From assembly GCA_017562135.1 (NCBI GenBank), contig QEYB01000981.1:558001-622000 (forward strand): a DNA stretch of 64,000 bases, written 5' to 3'. Positions 27,201-42,200 of this stretch are shown one piece after another; the first letter of the stretch is position 1, and every line of letters begins with the position of its first letter. Source of the stretch: Dipylidium caninum. Taxonomy: Eukaryota; Platyhelminthes; Cestoda; Cyclophyllidea; Dipylidiidae. The position numbers and the translations under genes were made by a program. The notes below the pieces were generated by a model. That model saw only the letters and a program-made list of their open reading frames with translations, ran no database searches and was not told where the DNA came from.

Positions 27201-30200
27201 CAGGTTGGTTTGAGTCTCATCAAGTTCATAAGGATTTACGGCACACAGTGAGGTCTCGGAGCTGACCAAAGGAAAAGACACGAGAAACTACCGCTGGGGG
27301 CCCCTCACACTGAATTGCCTCGGTCTTGAGTGTTAAAGGGACGAGGGAAGATTGGCCGAGTCTTGACTCTTAACCAATCGCGCCCCAGTGACGAAAAAAC
27401 AGTGATGTGGCTACGTCTTCGTGGACGCCCAAAACAACATCGCATGTCCTCGAGATGGACCAGGCAGGCACTTCTGCTGTACCGTTAACACCAATTGTTC
27501 GCCTCCCCTCCAATTGCGCTTTTCCTCTCCTCCACCCTCGCTCAAATCTCGTGCGGTGCATGCATATAATTAACAACTTTTTGGTGCTTCAACTTACTGC
27601 TTTGTCTTCGAATTAACCTCCTCCAACCAGGCTTTGGTTTGAGCGCGCAGTTGGCTGAAAATTCCTTTTTCCACGGGGGACAGGGAAAGCCACGCAAGAC
27701 TTTCGGCCAATGAGCTGAAAAAGGATTGCACACACGCCTTACTCGCCGTTCTCGGTCTGATAGGGCCTTTGTAAGATACGGAAATCGTTCCAAGTAATGG
27801 CACCCGTTAAACGTCGAAAAAACGTTCTATAGTAAGTCAAAAATTCTTTTTACTATTGAACCGGACTAAAAATACTGATTCATTCAAAAAGTGTGTTTCG
27901 ATTCGCCCGAAAGAAATTTGTACTTTCCGTAGCCATCAAATTTCCATAAAAGCACACTAATGGCTTAAAATTGCCGATTTTTCCCCCTCTGGGATATATG
28001 AGCCCACACTAGGGTCTGAAAAACAAATACTTAAATAGAATAGATGAGTGGTTTAAAAACCTCACAAAATTAGGGAACGATACGTACAAAGTCTCCTTCT
28101 TGTCCGAGGTCACAGAGGCGGTCAGTCGTCACTTATCATTACATCAAGACATTTTCATTCAAAAAAACCGCAATGTCAATGCGGCGCTACTGAAATGTTA
28201 ATGCCGGTGAACGAAGCATTTAAATTTACGCTAGTTTTCAATCAAACTTTCATAAACCTATTTAAGGGAATACTGACCAGTAGAAATACACACTGTGCGG
28301 TAAATCTCTTATTCTCACAGTGAGGCTATTTATCGGGGACTTTCTCTACTCCCATTAAAATGAAGTTGTGTATAAATTAAACCCCTTCGAGAGCGCTCAA
28401 TTTATATCCTGCTTAATGCGAAAATAAAGAGGATTTTCCAAATGGTCGGCAGTTGCAGCCGACGTCCCTTTTCGGTTGGAACAAGGTGAACCAGACATCA
28501 ACAGGCTGGTACTCACCGCATCCATCCTCCTCTCCCTATTTCCTTATTAATTATTACCCTGCCGACCAGTAACTGCCTATCTGATCTATTAAAGGATCAA
28601 AGAATTAGCCCATCCCTCAATTGTAAGCAAGTAAACAAACCCCTAGTCTTTAAAGACAGAAATAGCTTGATAAGCGAGTGTACTCTATCATTTATTACCC
28701 CTTTATGGCAGTTGCCATCATCGCCACAAACAATTAGGGTTGGGGAATACAAGATAGGAGGCGCGGGTATGGTTTAAACTTTGATCTTATCTCCCTCCGC
28801 AGTCGTGAGACACTCCCACGAACATGCACACACCCACTTGGGCATGAGCATAATGCCCCTCGTAAAAAGGCCAGTGGTGCGGGGGAGGGCAAGAAAAAGG
28901 AACGGAAAAGGGACGCGAGAGATGTAGCCAGTTGTATTGTGTATTCCAATCCCATCAACCTGAACTCTGTATTGAGTCTACCCTCCAAGCAAGTGTGCTC
29001 ATACCCGGAAAACAGTGTGTTCTGTTTATGGCTTCGCGAAAACTTTCCCAGGACGAAAAGAACCTGTGCCCATTTTGCCCTGGGTGCACAATAAACAGTC
29101 GCCGTATTGTACAGAGGACAGCTGACATGTGGCGAGGATAAAAGAGGCTATTCGTCTGCCGATGTGCTACACCAGTCTGGAGATGACGTACGAACCAACT
29201 GCGGCGATGAATCAACTGACAATTTAGCTGAAAAGTCCCAACTACTACCAACAAGGTCACAATTTTTGAGAGGTCCGAAGCGGGACACGAGTTAAGTAGA
29301 TAAAATCAAAATGTCAGTGGGAATCTGCTTCTTCAGTCAACCTGTCACGCGACGAGTACTATAAGTGTTGCCGTCGATCGAACTAAGAAGTTACTAAAAA
29401 GTTGTGGTGCTGCTTCAAAGCCGGGGAAATTCGACATACTAATCGGAAATGACGCAATCGCTATGGTGATTAGGACGAATGTTCCTACTCGTGGCGCCAT
29501 TTCTAGATTTCAACTTTGTTCAGCGTCCCTTTTCCCTGAAACCGACATATCCAATTTGCAATCGGCATGTGCTTTAACAGGCCACTGTTCCTCAGCCTGT
29601 CTGGAAGCCTAAGTTGACTAAATGGTTAGATGCTCACTTGTAGGCCTTGAGGGGTTCACGAGCAATCTCTTCCATCTGTGCCTTCCACTCGTCCAGTTCC
29701 ATGGTTTCCAGTTGACTCTCCAAAATTGCGCAGACATCAGCTAACCGAGCCTGATTTGAGAAGGATGGAAAAAAAGGAATAAACAGATTTGATGGGGAAA
29801 ATTACTTTTTCAAATGTTAATTGAAATCAGCCTTAGGATAATAATAATTCTTAATGCAACTGTTTCATTACACTTGTTTATGAGCAAATAGTTTTGAAAC
29901 AATGACGCTCATTAGCATATCTGTTGGAAACAAAGCACAACTACAAAAGAACCTAACTATTGCTTTAAAAAATGTGTATAGTGGAAAAGAATTAAGCGCC
30001 TTAACAATCTCGGCGAGAAATGACACGGAAGACTACGCGTTCCGTAAGTGGTTCAGCTTCTTGATTTTAATCGTTCAAATTCGCACTTTCAGGGGAGTAA
30101 CAAATGGCGATGAAGTTCGCCTGTACTCTGTCACCTTGTAAAGGGCTTGCCGTAAACTCCTCCCACTTTGCCCCGTGTTCGTAGAGTAGCTTCTGCATAC

Positions 30201-33200
30201 TTGTCCATGTTGGCATTGTCAAGGGTTAAAGCAGCACCGCCTGACATTAAACATTAATAGGGGATGATATACGTTTCTCCCGGTGCAAGGTGTCTTTTTT
30301 CATGGCAGGCGAGGCAAAAAACACACCGCTTGGAGATATAACCCCAAAGAGGGAAAGGAGGGGGACAGGCTTTTGTTGTCACATGCGGTTGTACCACACA
30401 TACGGGCACACAGACACGCACCTAGCACGAAACCGGAATGAGGCAGGCCAGAAGTGGGGCCGGAAGCCGGATGGGTTTGGCCGCGTGATGCTCTCCCTAC
30501 ATCTGTTTTCCCCTGAAAACCCACTAAAAATAGCTACGCAATTTATTGTCGAATCACAGGCAGAGAAGACAGTCGATTGTGTGGTTTTGGCACTCTTAAC
30601 TAGTTTCCATAAATAAGTGCTCCCGGCCGACGGATAATAATGTTAAGTTTCAAATAATTTCCACAAAAGCTTGTTCAGGTGATCCATCTGCAAGAATAAC
30701 AATCACATCCGGCCCAAAAGAGGAAATGGAAAAAATGAGATTTTAGGTTAAAGCTGATTAGGGCTAAAACTTATTAGCGGTAACACAGCATAACCCACTT
30801 AAAGATACCTAGCATTACAACTTCTGGACAATGTGTTATTTATAAGCTTAGTCAACTTTCTCACCTGTAAACTTAATTACTTCTGGTTAAACTTCACGAA
30901 AGTTTACCTTGTCGCCGGAACAAAATAAACAAACAGGGATTTTGTAACCGTTATTCTACCTCTCAAGTGCAAAGCGGGGAAATTATCAGTCTTGTATTTT
31001 GAGAATAATAGGGAGTACCAAATAGAGAATCTATGCGAAACAACTAAGCCATTCAAGAGAAGGCATTTTAACATTATAACGGAGCAAACACACTGAATTA
31101 ATGGTCAAAAATTGCGCGGAAGTATTCATCTCTGACGAAACTAAGTAAGTCCTGCTTCCAGTTGCCATGAGGACTGACGTGATGAATGCCGCTATGGCCG
31201 CGGTCGTCAGACCAAGTTAATGAAGAGAAAGTATCGAGTTCAAATAGGGAAAAGCGGTTTCCCACGCGAAGTTGGAATATAGAGCAAAGCACATACATAA
31301 AGGCCTGGGAAAACGCCCCCAGAATCGACTCAACTAAAAAATGCCGGAGGATGTGAAAGCGGAATAAAACGTTAATGTTGTGAAAGTTTAACTACTTTAA
31401 TTGTCTCGCACATAAATTACACACAAGTTACCAGTTCCTTCGCGAGCGTATAATTAAAGGACCTTTTCGAGTTGTACGGGTGCAAGGATATTTTGGGTCG
31501 AATGCCCCAAAGATTTTAAGCACTCACTAGAAATCGGCACCACACCTAGCTGGCACAGATACAACAGAGAGATTCAAGAAAACGAGAAGTCATTTATGGC
31601 TTAAGTGAAGAACACTTCAGAAGGGGTGTAGTGGTTCACCTTGTAGAAGTGCACAGGAGAGAGGCCAGGCCCCGCACGGCGTTGGAGAATGCAGTTGTTG
31701 TGAGCAGGAATTCGAATGCAGAATTTTAGACAGAGGTGATACGTCATAGCATCCCATGCTGAGCGCAAGCACCATCGGAGAATACCAAAGAGGGTGAATG
31801 CCAGGAAGAGGAAGGGGTACACGAGAATGGCACATGACAGAGCCGTTACGAATTGAAGGAGACTCCGAATCGCCAGGTGCCACACGAAAACCTCGAAGAT
31901 CGGGAGCAGAGCATTGGGCTGCGTCGCTGGCGGGGCGGAGCAGGAGGAAGCAGAGGCGAGTAAGCTTTCATGCAACTGCAATGAGTAGCCCCAGCCCGAG
32001 GGTGACTCACACATGCTGACACGAGCCAATGGCTGAGGAGATGATACGCCCGTGAGGTGAGTGGCTACACGTCGTGATGAGTCACTCTCCACTAACAGCC
32101 TCTTCGCCATTTCCACTCACCCCCTCCCCGGGGGAGGGGGGGGGAGATTTTCAATCCCATCCTTCGACAAAGTGCCCGTGTGATGCATTTCTCTTACCAC
32201 TTACTGACCCTCTAATCAAGCCCTACGTCATTAGTCGAAGGAAGCAGACAGAAATAATGCCACTCACTGCGAGTGTGCTCAATGCAAACAGCCTGAGTCG
32301 TATCAGTTATCTTATTCTGTGCCATATGGGTGCTTTACGTGATGCGCATTGTGTAATGACTCCCGTTGATGTTATTTTTATGCCCGACTGCGCGAACTAC
32401 TTCAATATTTCTTCGTGCGTCGATGAACACCGTCTTCCTCGCCGTGCCTCCGATGCTTTCAGTCGTTGCCCTCGCGTCCTGAAGTAATGGACATGCCCGA
32501 GTCTGAAGTGGGGGAACTGTTAGACACGAATTTTATGCGAAATAGGCAGGCGACGCTGAAAAACAAGACGCTACTACTGTTTAATTGCGTCGGACATTAG
32601 CCCCCACCCACCCCCTCCCCACCTGTCTCCCTGTCGCATAAACTCATATATAACATTTTGTTTCAGATCTCACAAACAGCCTCATTTGTTGAGTTGGATG
32701 AGATTAAAAAGAATTATTTCGCGCACGTCTTCCCTCCGAGGTTGCCCGAGGGTTCCCATTAAATGAACTTCTACTCCTCTCCATTAGACAACTTTTCTGT
32801 CAAAAGTATTTATCTGTTACCACCATTTTTCGCCTGGGGCGCAACCATTTTCGCGTTGATCCAAGCTGACTCGCATTGGAAGGTGGAGGGAGGAAAGTCC
32901 AAAACAATCTAAGAGTTACGCTCTTCAATTGTTCGGTGGTGGTACAATGAAATATACAGTTGACTTTTGAGTTCAGGTACACACTTACTGCAACCTCTTC
33001 ACAAAGGTCGTTTTTTTCCCTTTCCTCCAAACAATAAGGAGAGTATCGAAATGACAACTGCAATTTCCCATTCCAACCTCCACCCGACAATGTTTCGAGA
33101 ATCGCATTCCTCTTGGACAAAGGTCTGCATTGTGTGTTGAGGTAAGTTCTGGACAATAGCATGTTTACCGAACGGAAAGCGGTGGCGGCGATGTCAAGAC

Positions 33201-36200
33201 GGGCTGAATCGCGATAGCAGGAGGAGCCACACCAAATGGCAGGGGAAGAAGCCGGACGAAAGAGACCTTTTCCCGGAAAAGTAGAGGTCATTTCGGTGAT
33301 TGAAGTGTCTCCCCTCTAAAACTTATCTTCAACTCCACGTCTAACAACATTCTCCCGGAACCCAAACGCTTCCGCGAGGCAGGAGATGTCTTAAGGTACC
33401 CAGGGCAAGTTAATTGACGCTAAAAGGGACTAGTTGTGAGAGGGAAACCCACCGGGTTTGTAGAAATCCCACAGTAGGACGCAGAGAATGTGGAAACCAA
33501 TGCTGAGAGGAGGAATCAACACGATGGCGATGAGACCGAAGGCCACGGAGAGGGTCGACAGGACTGTGCAGACCGGTGGCATAAGCAGTGCCAGGAGGAT
33601 GGAGAGCACCACGGCAGCGAGGTGGACGCAGAAGCGACGAGGAGCGGAGCCCGCTCCTCGACCAGCACCCGCCGATGTTCGTGCCGAGTCCCACAGTCTG
33701 GTGAGGCGACTTCGAAGAGTTGCACTTTGTCCCTCCTCCGTGTAATACAGGTAACCCTAATAACAAAGAAAAAATAAAATACGCAGCAGTTATATCTCAC
33801 CTAGGGAAACGAACTCACAGTTGATTAGTTTTACCCTGCCCTTAATTTAGTAGTCATAAAATTTATGATATGCAAGAGGACCGGCAGATGGTCGCTTTGA
33901 GAATTAGTTAAAAACGATAAACAGTTTATGAGACCCATTTTAATACACCATACAATGGCAATAGCGTCATTAACAGAGTCCGTCTCTGCCACTCAACCTG
34001 GCAAGCTCCGCCACCGATGTGCCACGGGATGCCTCGCAATCGCGGTGTTCGCCGACGGTTGAGCGTTGGGAAGCAAACAAGGCACACAATCACTGCAACC
34101 TTTCCGTAAACATCCTTTTTTCTTTCCTTCTTTATCTCTTTTCTTCTAAAAATGCAACACGGTGGGATCGCGAAACTACTATTTCCCATTTTAACCTCCA
34201 CCCGAGAATATTTCGGGGATGCCATGTCTTTAGGACAAAGGTTTGCATTGTTTGTTGAGGTAATTTCTGGACAATAGCACGTTTACCGAACGGATGTTGG
34301 AAGGCGTGCGATGGGGAAGAGCGGAGAAGATGCCTTCGTGATTGATAGGCGACGCGGTCACTCACCGCTCGCCCCACCCGACCCGGTGTTTGTAATATCT
34401 AAGCCTCCGCGGAGTGGTGGCTTGGAACTTTGATGGTTTGCCCCTCCCCACTCGGTCGTTACGGGTTACGGTGGCAAAGAGTTAATTGCTTTTCTCGAGG
34501 GGACCCAGTTTAGCGTAGATTCCGCCTCGGTAAGTTGCTTTAATAAGGAGATTTGAATTCGCATCCACTTTTATGACTGCTTGACGTCCTCGGCTGTACC
34601 ACTGGGGCGAGTGCGGGCGTCAAAGAAGAATGCCTTTCACTGGCCACGTAATTTTGTATACTGCCCCATAAGGTGGGGATAGTTGAACCTCCCACGAACT
34701 CGCGGGAGGTTCAATAATTCAATGTGGACGTAATTAAAACGGCAACGGAGTCAGAATTCAGCGCTGCATGCTTGGACGGCGTCATTCAGTGGCCAGGTGG
34801 AGCAAAAATATGGGCGAATTGTAATTTGTGCGCCATGAAATAGTCAAAAACACCACAGGAGGTCGTAATTACCTCCTCGCAGCACAAGATAATTCCTCGA
34901 CGGGAGAGATTACAACTCCGGAGACATTGGGACTTTTGTCGGTAGAACCACGGGCGAGCGAAATTAATTTTCATAACACCAATTTTATCCGGACCAAGAA
35001 TTAATCACACTCTTTTTTCCCCTCAAAAGATTGAAGAAAGCACAGCCAAAACCCACCGACTTAAAGAAATGGGTGTGACTCGACTAAAAGGGCGACATGA
35101 AACCCCCTAACTTTTCCCGTTTTAACTTAACTTTACGCTCGAAATCACTCGAACACGGCACCACTTTGAGATATTCCGACTAAAGTGATGCCTGAATTTT
35201 CGTCATCCGCATAAGGTAGACTTTAGAATTATCCAAACTTCATAAGTAAAGTTGATTTGGGAGTAAGCAAAGAGGCAAAGGTCTCCTACCGTTTTTGAAT
35301 CAATGTCGGCCGAAGGTTGGATTGGATCCTTCCGGAAGAGTGCGGTGAAACTGACCGACGACATGAGGGGAATTGAATACTAAGGGGCGAAAGGAGGGAG
35401 TAGTGAGTTCCACAAGAGAGAGAGAGAGAGGACTCGTTGATTTGGGTGGTGGCCGCTACCAAGAACACAAAAAGGGTAAGGGAATGGCCCAGAGGCTCTT
35501 AGCCGGCCAAAGCCGGGAAAGGAGGACTGAGGGAGGAGGCGGCCACCGAACCGCACGAGTTTTGACCTCCGCAAACGGACACAGGGCTGACATCGCGACG
35601 CCCACGTAATGCCAATCTGCGGAATGTTTAATGCAATGAGCTTTCATAGTGGTATAAGAAATACAATTCTGGATGGGCAGTATGCGCTTTAAACAAATTG
35701 TTTTTATTTCAGGGCAACTAAAGCCGTGCCATTGTGGCAACAACTACAAATGCAAGATCGTTATTCTACAAGTCTGATTCGGGAGCTTCACGGGGTGTTC
35801 ACCGCAGTCTGAATGTGATTTCGATTAACTCTGACGGAGAATAACAAACGAGGCGGTGGCCCACAACTTCGAGCGAGTAGCGCCGTTTGAGGCGGTGCAG
35901 ACACCGCGAGACGGTACTTAGACGCCATCAGTAGGGCTTTTATGGCCCCGCAAAGCAGCTTACCAAGAAGAGCTGGGACGAGCGAATGAGGAGCACCAGC
36001 GTGGTGACGAGAAAGACGTGCCATCGCCAAAACGCATAACGAGTCGAGGACTTGAAGACCCAGTGTTTCCTCACGCTATATTCCGGCTTGAGAAGAAGAG
36101 AAGGGCGTGAGTGAATGCCGCATGGATACTCGGACAACAAAGGAATTTTCACAGAGGCCGGAGGAGGAAACTAACGCTACACCGGACTACTTACGAAGCA

Positions 36201-39200
36201 CTGATGACAGTCGGTCAGTGGTCAGTGAAGGAGCCCTATTTTCACATCAGCTTAACGTAGTTGGTGAAAACAAAAGTGACCGTTTGTGGGCATTAGAGGG
36301 TGGGTGTTTCAAAACAGAAACTCTCCACACTTCACTTGACTTATTAATGGACTCCATGGCGGGAAACAGGGAAGGTGACCGACCGTCTTTTGCTATTAAC
36401 CGCCACTCATCTCGTGTGCCCGTGGCCTCCGAAAGCGGACGAAGTGCAATTGGACGACGTCCGCAAACGCCCCTCGTTCGGACATTTGTTTCGCACAACC
36501 GTTTCAAGGGCGGTGATACACGTCTTTCACTGGCCATTTCAAGGGCTTCGATATGCATGGAACTGCAGCTCCTCCAGTCAACCTCTTGCATCTCTGGACT
36601 GGGAAAGCGGAGCAGATGAAGCAGCTCTGGATGTCCCATCATAGCGGCTGTGTCCTTCCCTCATAAACAAAACTCTCATAGACGACTGGGTTGTGGTATT
36701 CTTAAACGCGTAGATGTGCCGAAAGATCATAAGAAAGTGTTAAATCCAGCACTCACCACCCTTAACTCGTGGTTTTTTTTCTTTTCACAAGGTAAGTAGG
36801 CAACTTTCGTGTGAATATTCGAAGGAATATTTCGATGCTACTTGAACCTACTCAGTAAAAAAATGCCCAAATACGACCGTCAACCGAGGAAATTAAGCGA
36901 AAGACAACAGGCCTCTTGCATATAAAGTTGGTTTACGAGGACGAAGAGCGCCGCCTCCTCGTGGGGGCAGACCTTGTTGAACTGGTTGAGACCACCGGCC
37001 TGCGGGAGGAGAGCGATGCACTCGTGAGCCGGCGACACCGGGGCTTCGCTCGCCGCACCACAGGGTTGCTGGCCGCGGAGAAGAACGCCGTCCACGCGCT
37101 CCCGGTGGTAAGGAAAGACCGTGTCTCGACGGTAGACCCGCCAGTGCCGCATCAACTTGCACGTCACTTTGTACCGGAATCGGTTGTCTGGCAGCACTGA
37201 GGTCCTTATCAGTTCCTCTCGTATTCGACTCTCCCTCTACAAAAGGCATCAGGTAATTTCCACTATTAATCTCCTTTTCTTCCCATTCCTCGTGGGATTT
37301 CAGTTTAAGGTATTTGCCAATGTCGTTACTTTGTTTATAAAAGGGGTTTGAGTGGAGGGACAATTTAAGTTGTGCCAACTCAATGAAATCTCCTGACATT
37401 ATGGTCGAGTGCAGTCTTCTACCCTCGAAATTGCCTGCCATTCTGTCTTCCTTCTTTGGTCTATTGATACCTGCTTGCGGCATCCAACCCTAAACTTGAA
37501 TATAGCACCTTTTCATGCATAAGTTTGACAACCGTCGGGGTGGTCCCTTCGGAAGTGTAAATCGCAGTGACCAAGCGTGAAAAAAACCCCAGGACCCTCA
37601 AACATGCCCAGAAATGACTTGGGCAAAATATTCAACCTGTGAACGAAAGTTAGGTGTGGTCGACTCACATCTAACCACCAAGCGTGCAGACGCAAAGTTT
37701 GTTTTCGCCATCCCTTTCTACCGGCACAGCACAACAGCCGATTCCTCCGCATTCTCACACACAGTCTTTTTACTCAATCTCGACTGATTTCCCTCGTTCT
37801 TTCCATAGCATCACTAATCCGGCGGATCGGAAGAAGTTTTACAGTAGTAAATGAGACTTGGGTTGAGCCGACTGCCACAGCATCGCCTGTGTTAGCGTTG
37901 AAGCTTGTCAGGGGTAGATTTCCTGGTTTCGCCAGTCATTTAGGCGAGAGTTACCCGAGGAGTCTTAACAAAGCGCTTCTCAATTACTCGACTGTCTCCA
38001 CCATCGTAGCAGAAACCTCATAAAACCTCATAAAACCGTCACACTTTTTACGGTGGCGGTGGATACAAATGTGAAGCATTAATTTCCTCTCCACTTCCTC
38101 ATGCTGCGAGAAGCACAAAAATGCGATATTTCATAGCAGCATCGTTCAAGCAGTGAACCGAAAAAATGGCCTCTACAGAAAGTTGCATTACAATTCTGGT
38201 GTTCAGCTTTCCAAGCATTCTGATTACTTTCCGTAATGTACACCCATCTGAGGTTTGTGAAGCCGCAGAGTAGGGCGCCCACTGGGCCTCCCGCAACAGA
38301 CGGAATGTGATTTTCTCCTCCTCCAGACCGCATGATCTCAACAAAAAGGCAACTTTAATACACCCCCGAGGGTTTCATATCATCATTCACAGAAATCTTT
38401 GTCGGATAACCCACCCACAGGGCAACGTTGTTTATTAGAGTAAAAATGTATTGCAGGTACATCGACTATACTTTACACCTTCGTGTGGCATTGTAGTAAA
38501 CAGGAGTTAAAAAAATATGGTAAAAAACAAATCAAATCAAGTCATATTCCAAGTCGTCAACAGGGCTGTCGCATGATCCTCTTGTTAACCCCAAAGTGGC
38601 TACTTTGGGGTTAACAAGTCTTGCAGTTGGGCGCCCCCTTCGAGGAATAAGACCACATCGGAAGTGACTTACCTCGGTAAGAAAGAGAAAGTCACGCTTG
38701 ACTAGGTACCCGTACTGGTGAAGTCCGAGCTCCTTGCACTTCTCCATTACGGATTTGTGCACGTCGAGCCGATGCTCCTAAAAAGGTATTGCATGCAAAT
38801 TCGTCTATTCGACCTACGTGCCATCGTGCGAGGGGGAAGAAGGAACACTTTGGGGCGGAGGGGGAAGGGGACTGAACGCCCAAAAAGGGGAAATCTCTGG
38901 CTCCACAATCACTATCACCGCCACAAGGTATTTCCCTGACGGCACCTATGCATAGAGAGAGGCGAGGGCAAAAACACCAAAGAAGGTACACGAGTGCGTC
39001 CAAGCGGAGGTGATTAATCTCTCTTTTTTTACAAATACAGGAATTACGGATGAGGCAGGTAGCCACGAATTGTTGTTTTATTTGCCTGTTTATAGTGTAT
39101 GTTCTTGCTAATGTGCTACATTGGGAGAGAAAGAGAGTAGGAAAAGGTTCACCCCCGACGCACCCACATTGACCATAAAGTTCTTTCAGTGCGCCCATCC

Positions 39201-42200
39201 ATGCACCTCTGCTCCGCGATCGGCAAAATCTTCCGCAGTGAGCAGTGTGCCAAACTTAGGAGTTTTCACCACCACTGGTCGAGCCTCAGCAGATGACAGG
39301 CCATAATTCGACCATTGCCACTGCCTAGGGGAGAAGCCTTTCGGCCACTCAGTCAATGGGAAGGCCAGAGCCGGGATTACAAACTTTTGTCTGGCTCGAA
39401 AAGCTCCCCGCCACAGAGCTTTGGTCGTAGACGCACTGAGCCGGTATTTGAATTGATTGAGGGAGAAGGCAAAATGCTGTCGTTGTGTTTATCATAGGCC
39501 TCAATTTTAGCTAAGCAGTATTCTACTGGACACACTTAGCCAGAACGTTTTGCTCGGTTTCACGATGTCCGCAAAATCCCATCACAGTCGCATTCGCACT
39601 ACCAAGAACAAGGTTGTACAGAATGCTTGACCCAAATGTTGACAGAAAAATACACGTGTTTTTTCGTTTCATTATCCCCATAAAATTTGGAGGGAACAGC
39701 AGAAGGCAGGCATAGCGGAATGGGTGAATAAGAAGGCCGGCCGTTTATAAATGTTCCTCCGCGCCGTGTAATTTGTCGCCCAGGCGTTGAGGTGGCTCAG
39801 CCTCGGCCACGATGAAATTGTATGAAACAGAGAGGCGGTTTTGCAAGATCTCACCTTCATAAACGCGGCCTTGACCTGGGCCATTCGCTGCTCTCGCCAC
39901 CGGGGGATGCGCCAGAGGACGGGGTGGGCGCACTCCATGAGACCCTCCACGGTGTGTTTGTACGCCAGCCAGGAGTCACAGAGACTCACTTTCGACTCCA
40001 TCACAGCGAGGCTGAAGGTCGCCTCCTCAATCAGTGCTTCGGCTTCACGAAATGGCGCACCATTAGGCAGTACTCAAACCGTTCTTGTTAAAATTTAAGG
40101 CAAAGGCAATCTGCTTTTATTACAAACTATGTCCCTAGCCAACTACTGACGAATGAACGAGGAGCGATAACAAAAAGTCCATTAATTGTTAGGAAATTAT
40201 CCGCATCTCATTTTTAGTATAGTGCACAAGGAGGCGACTACTGCGTCGAAGCGTCTGCTCTTCGAAGCGAGCCCCTTTGAACAGCTAAGTAGCCCCATGG
40301 GAGAAATGAATTGGTTAAGGGGAAGTCGTGTCAGGAGCTGCTATTTCCACATTTCGGCACTGTCAAATAACCCGGGCTGACGGAGGCTGAGTTATTCTTA
40401 AGCACCCACGTGGTCTTCAATGTGTATTTTGGCAAAATGACATCGAGTCACGAATACTTCCGTCGCTCACAAGTTTAAAGTAGTATATTCACAAGTCTGT
40501 CCTACAATTAGACGGAAGTCGCAGTAAAGTGGCGATGGAGTTTCTAGGTATACCTGCGCAATAAGTGAAGTGTAGGAAATAAAACCTCCGGAGAGGCACC
40601 CAAATAAGCCGCATTGGGGTGAAAGGCCTCACCGATGGTTGGGTCGATCTCGCGGAGGTCGTGGCTACTCCGCATTGCCTCGAAGAGTCGCTTTGCGTAT
40701 TCGTTCAGACCGCGAGCGCAGATGATCTAAATGCCGAGTGTGGCTCCATAAAGCATAAGGTAAAATTGAGGTGGTCATAATACGTCCTCTCGATGTTCTG
40801 GGCAAGTCGGATGCACCGTGCACTGCTATTAGCGCGATTCGCCTAATCACCGGAACAGGACTTGGTTTACATCTACAGACTCGGTTGTGTGTGTGTGTCA
40901 GTGTCGGGAAAACCCCGCCAGGATAAATGTCAGTAGTAGGAGATAACGCGGCCCGCACCCGCAATCTTCCAGCTCGGCCAGGCGCAATGTTCACATGATG
41001 AGGCGAAGTGGAGTTTATTTCCACTTATGCCGAGATTAACTCCTCTCCCACCGCAATGAATTAAAGTGCGTTGACTCCCTGCTCCCATGCCAAAAAAAAC
41101 CTAATGCCTATAAGCTTTACTATTTTTGTGTTTTTATCTCTTTTTTGTTTCTAAGCCACAAATCGGAGAGAACCCGTAAGAGGACGTCACGAGACCGGTC
41201 ACTGAGGCTGAGCAACTGTGAACAGTGCAATGGAGTAGACCGCCTAGAGTAAAAAAGCGACTTCTACAAACTTCACGTGTCTAACTCAAATGGAGAAAGT
41301 TAACTTGTACACCAAAAAAACTTACATCTTTAATTTCGTCGTTTGATTTCCCGGCGCCTGAACGAGAAAGAGGGCAAGTTTAGACGGGAAATAAAATTCT
41401 TCCGACTGCTCTGTTTTCACCATTTCCTTCCGACTGCAACCAAGAGTCGGACGAATAGGCGAAGCTAACCCAGTCCCCCTGTTTTACCACTTAGGTGGCT
41501 AAAAGATTTGGCTGAACGAATTGAGTTTGTAGCATCTGCCTCACTTAGTCGAGACAGACACTGCTGCAACAGTATTGCGTCTCATTTACACTTGAATGCT
41601 TCCGAAACTGCCAGCGCACAGCAGGTTTTACGAGTAGCACAAAAAGGTGGCTTATAAATTGCTTACTCTCGAGTCATAATATAGACACTACAAAAAGAAT
41701 GCGATGTATGGAGGTGGTCTACCACACAGATCGCTTCACGCCAATCACCGAGCTGGTGACTCGATCCGACAATCGCCTTTCCACTTTTGTGGAAAGCCCT
41801 TCGTCTCCCCATAAGCCTTTAGCCTGAATGATTACAAATTTTTCATGGGGAAGTGGGAAACCAACTTGTTCTTAGAGTGAACGAACACTAACTGCATCAA
41901 GCCTTGTTTCGCCTACTTTGTCATGTTCCAATATTCAAGAATACGTCTTCAAACACAGCAGTTGTTCGACTTCCTACGGAGGGAGGGGGTTAATTAATCT
42001 AACGTAGGTCCTACTAAGTTTTGGTAATTTATTATTGTGAGCGAGGTTTTTGGTTGCATAGTGAAGCACTCAACTTTCTGCTTCTCTGTGCTGTAAGAGA
42101 AACGACGAAGAGAGAAATGCCTTCATGACGCGTCTGAGCACGCAGAATTTCGGTGGTACGAGGGTTGGGACCTTGAGTCTTCCAACGAATGAAACTCCAC

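Noticed and set aside
32120..32140. GC palindrome CCCCCTCCCC with its complement
   Set aside because: Arises from adjacent C and G homopolymer-like runs; lies in intron and needs no special explanation.
33105..33160. Spliced-leader RNA gene suggested by the GAGGTAAGT in the direct repeat
   Set aside because: The upstream sequence does not match flatworm leader sequences that I know and no Sm-type site follows clearly.
38692..39198. 169-codon minus-strand frame overlapping exon 12
   Set aside because: It uses a different phase from the exon chain and runs into intron sequence; considered a shadow.
41775..41795. 8-bp stem inverted repeat
   Set aside because: Short enough to be expected by chance in 64 kb.
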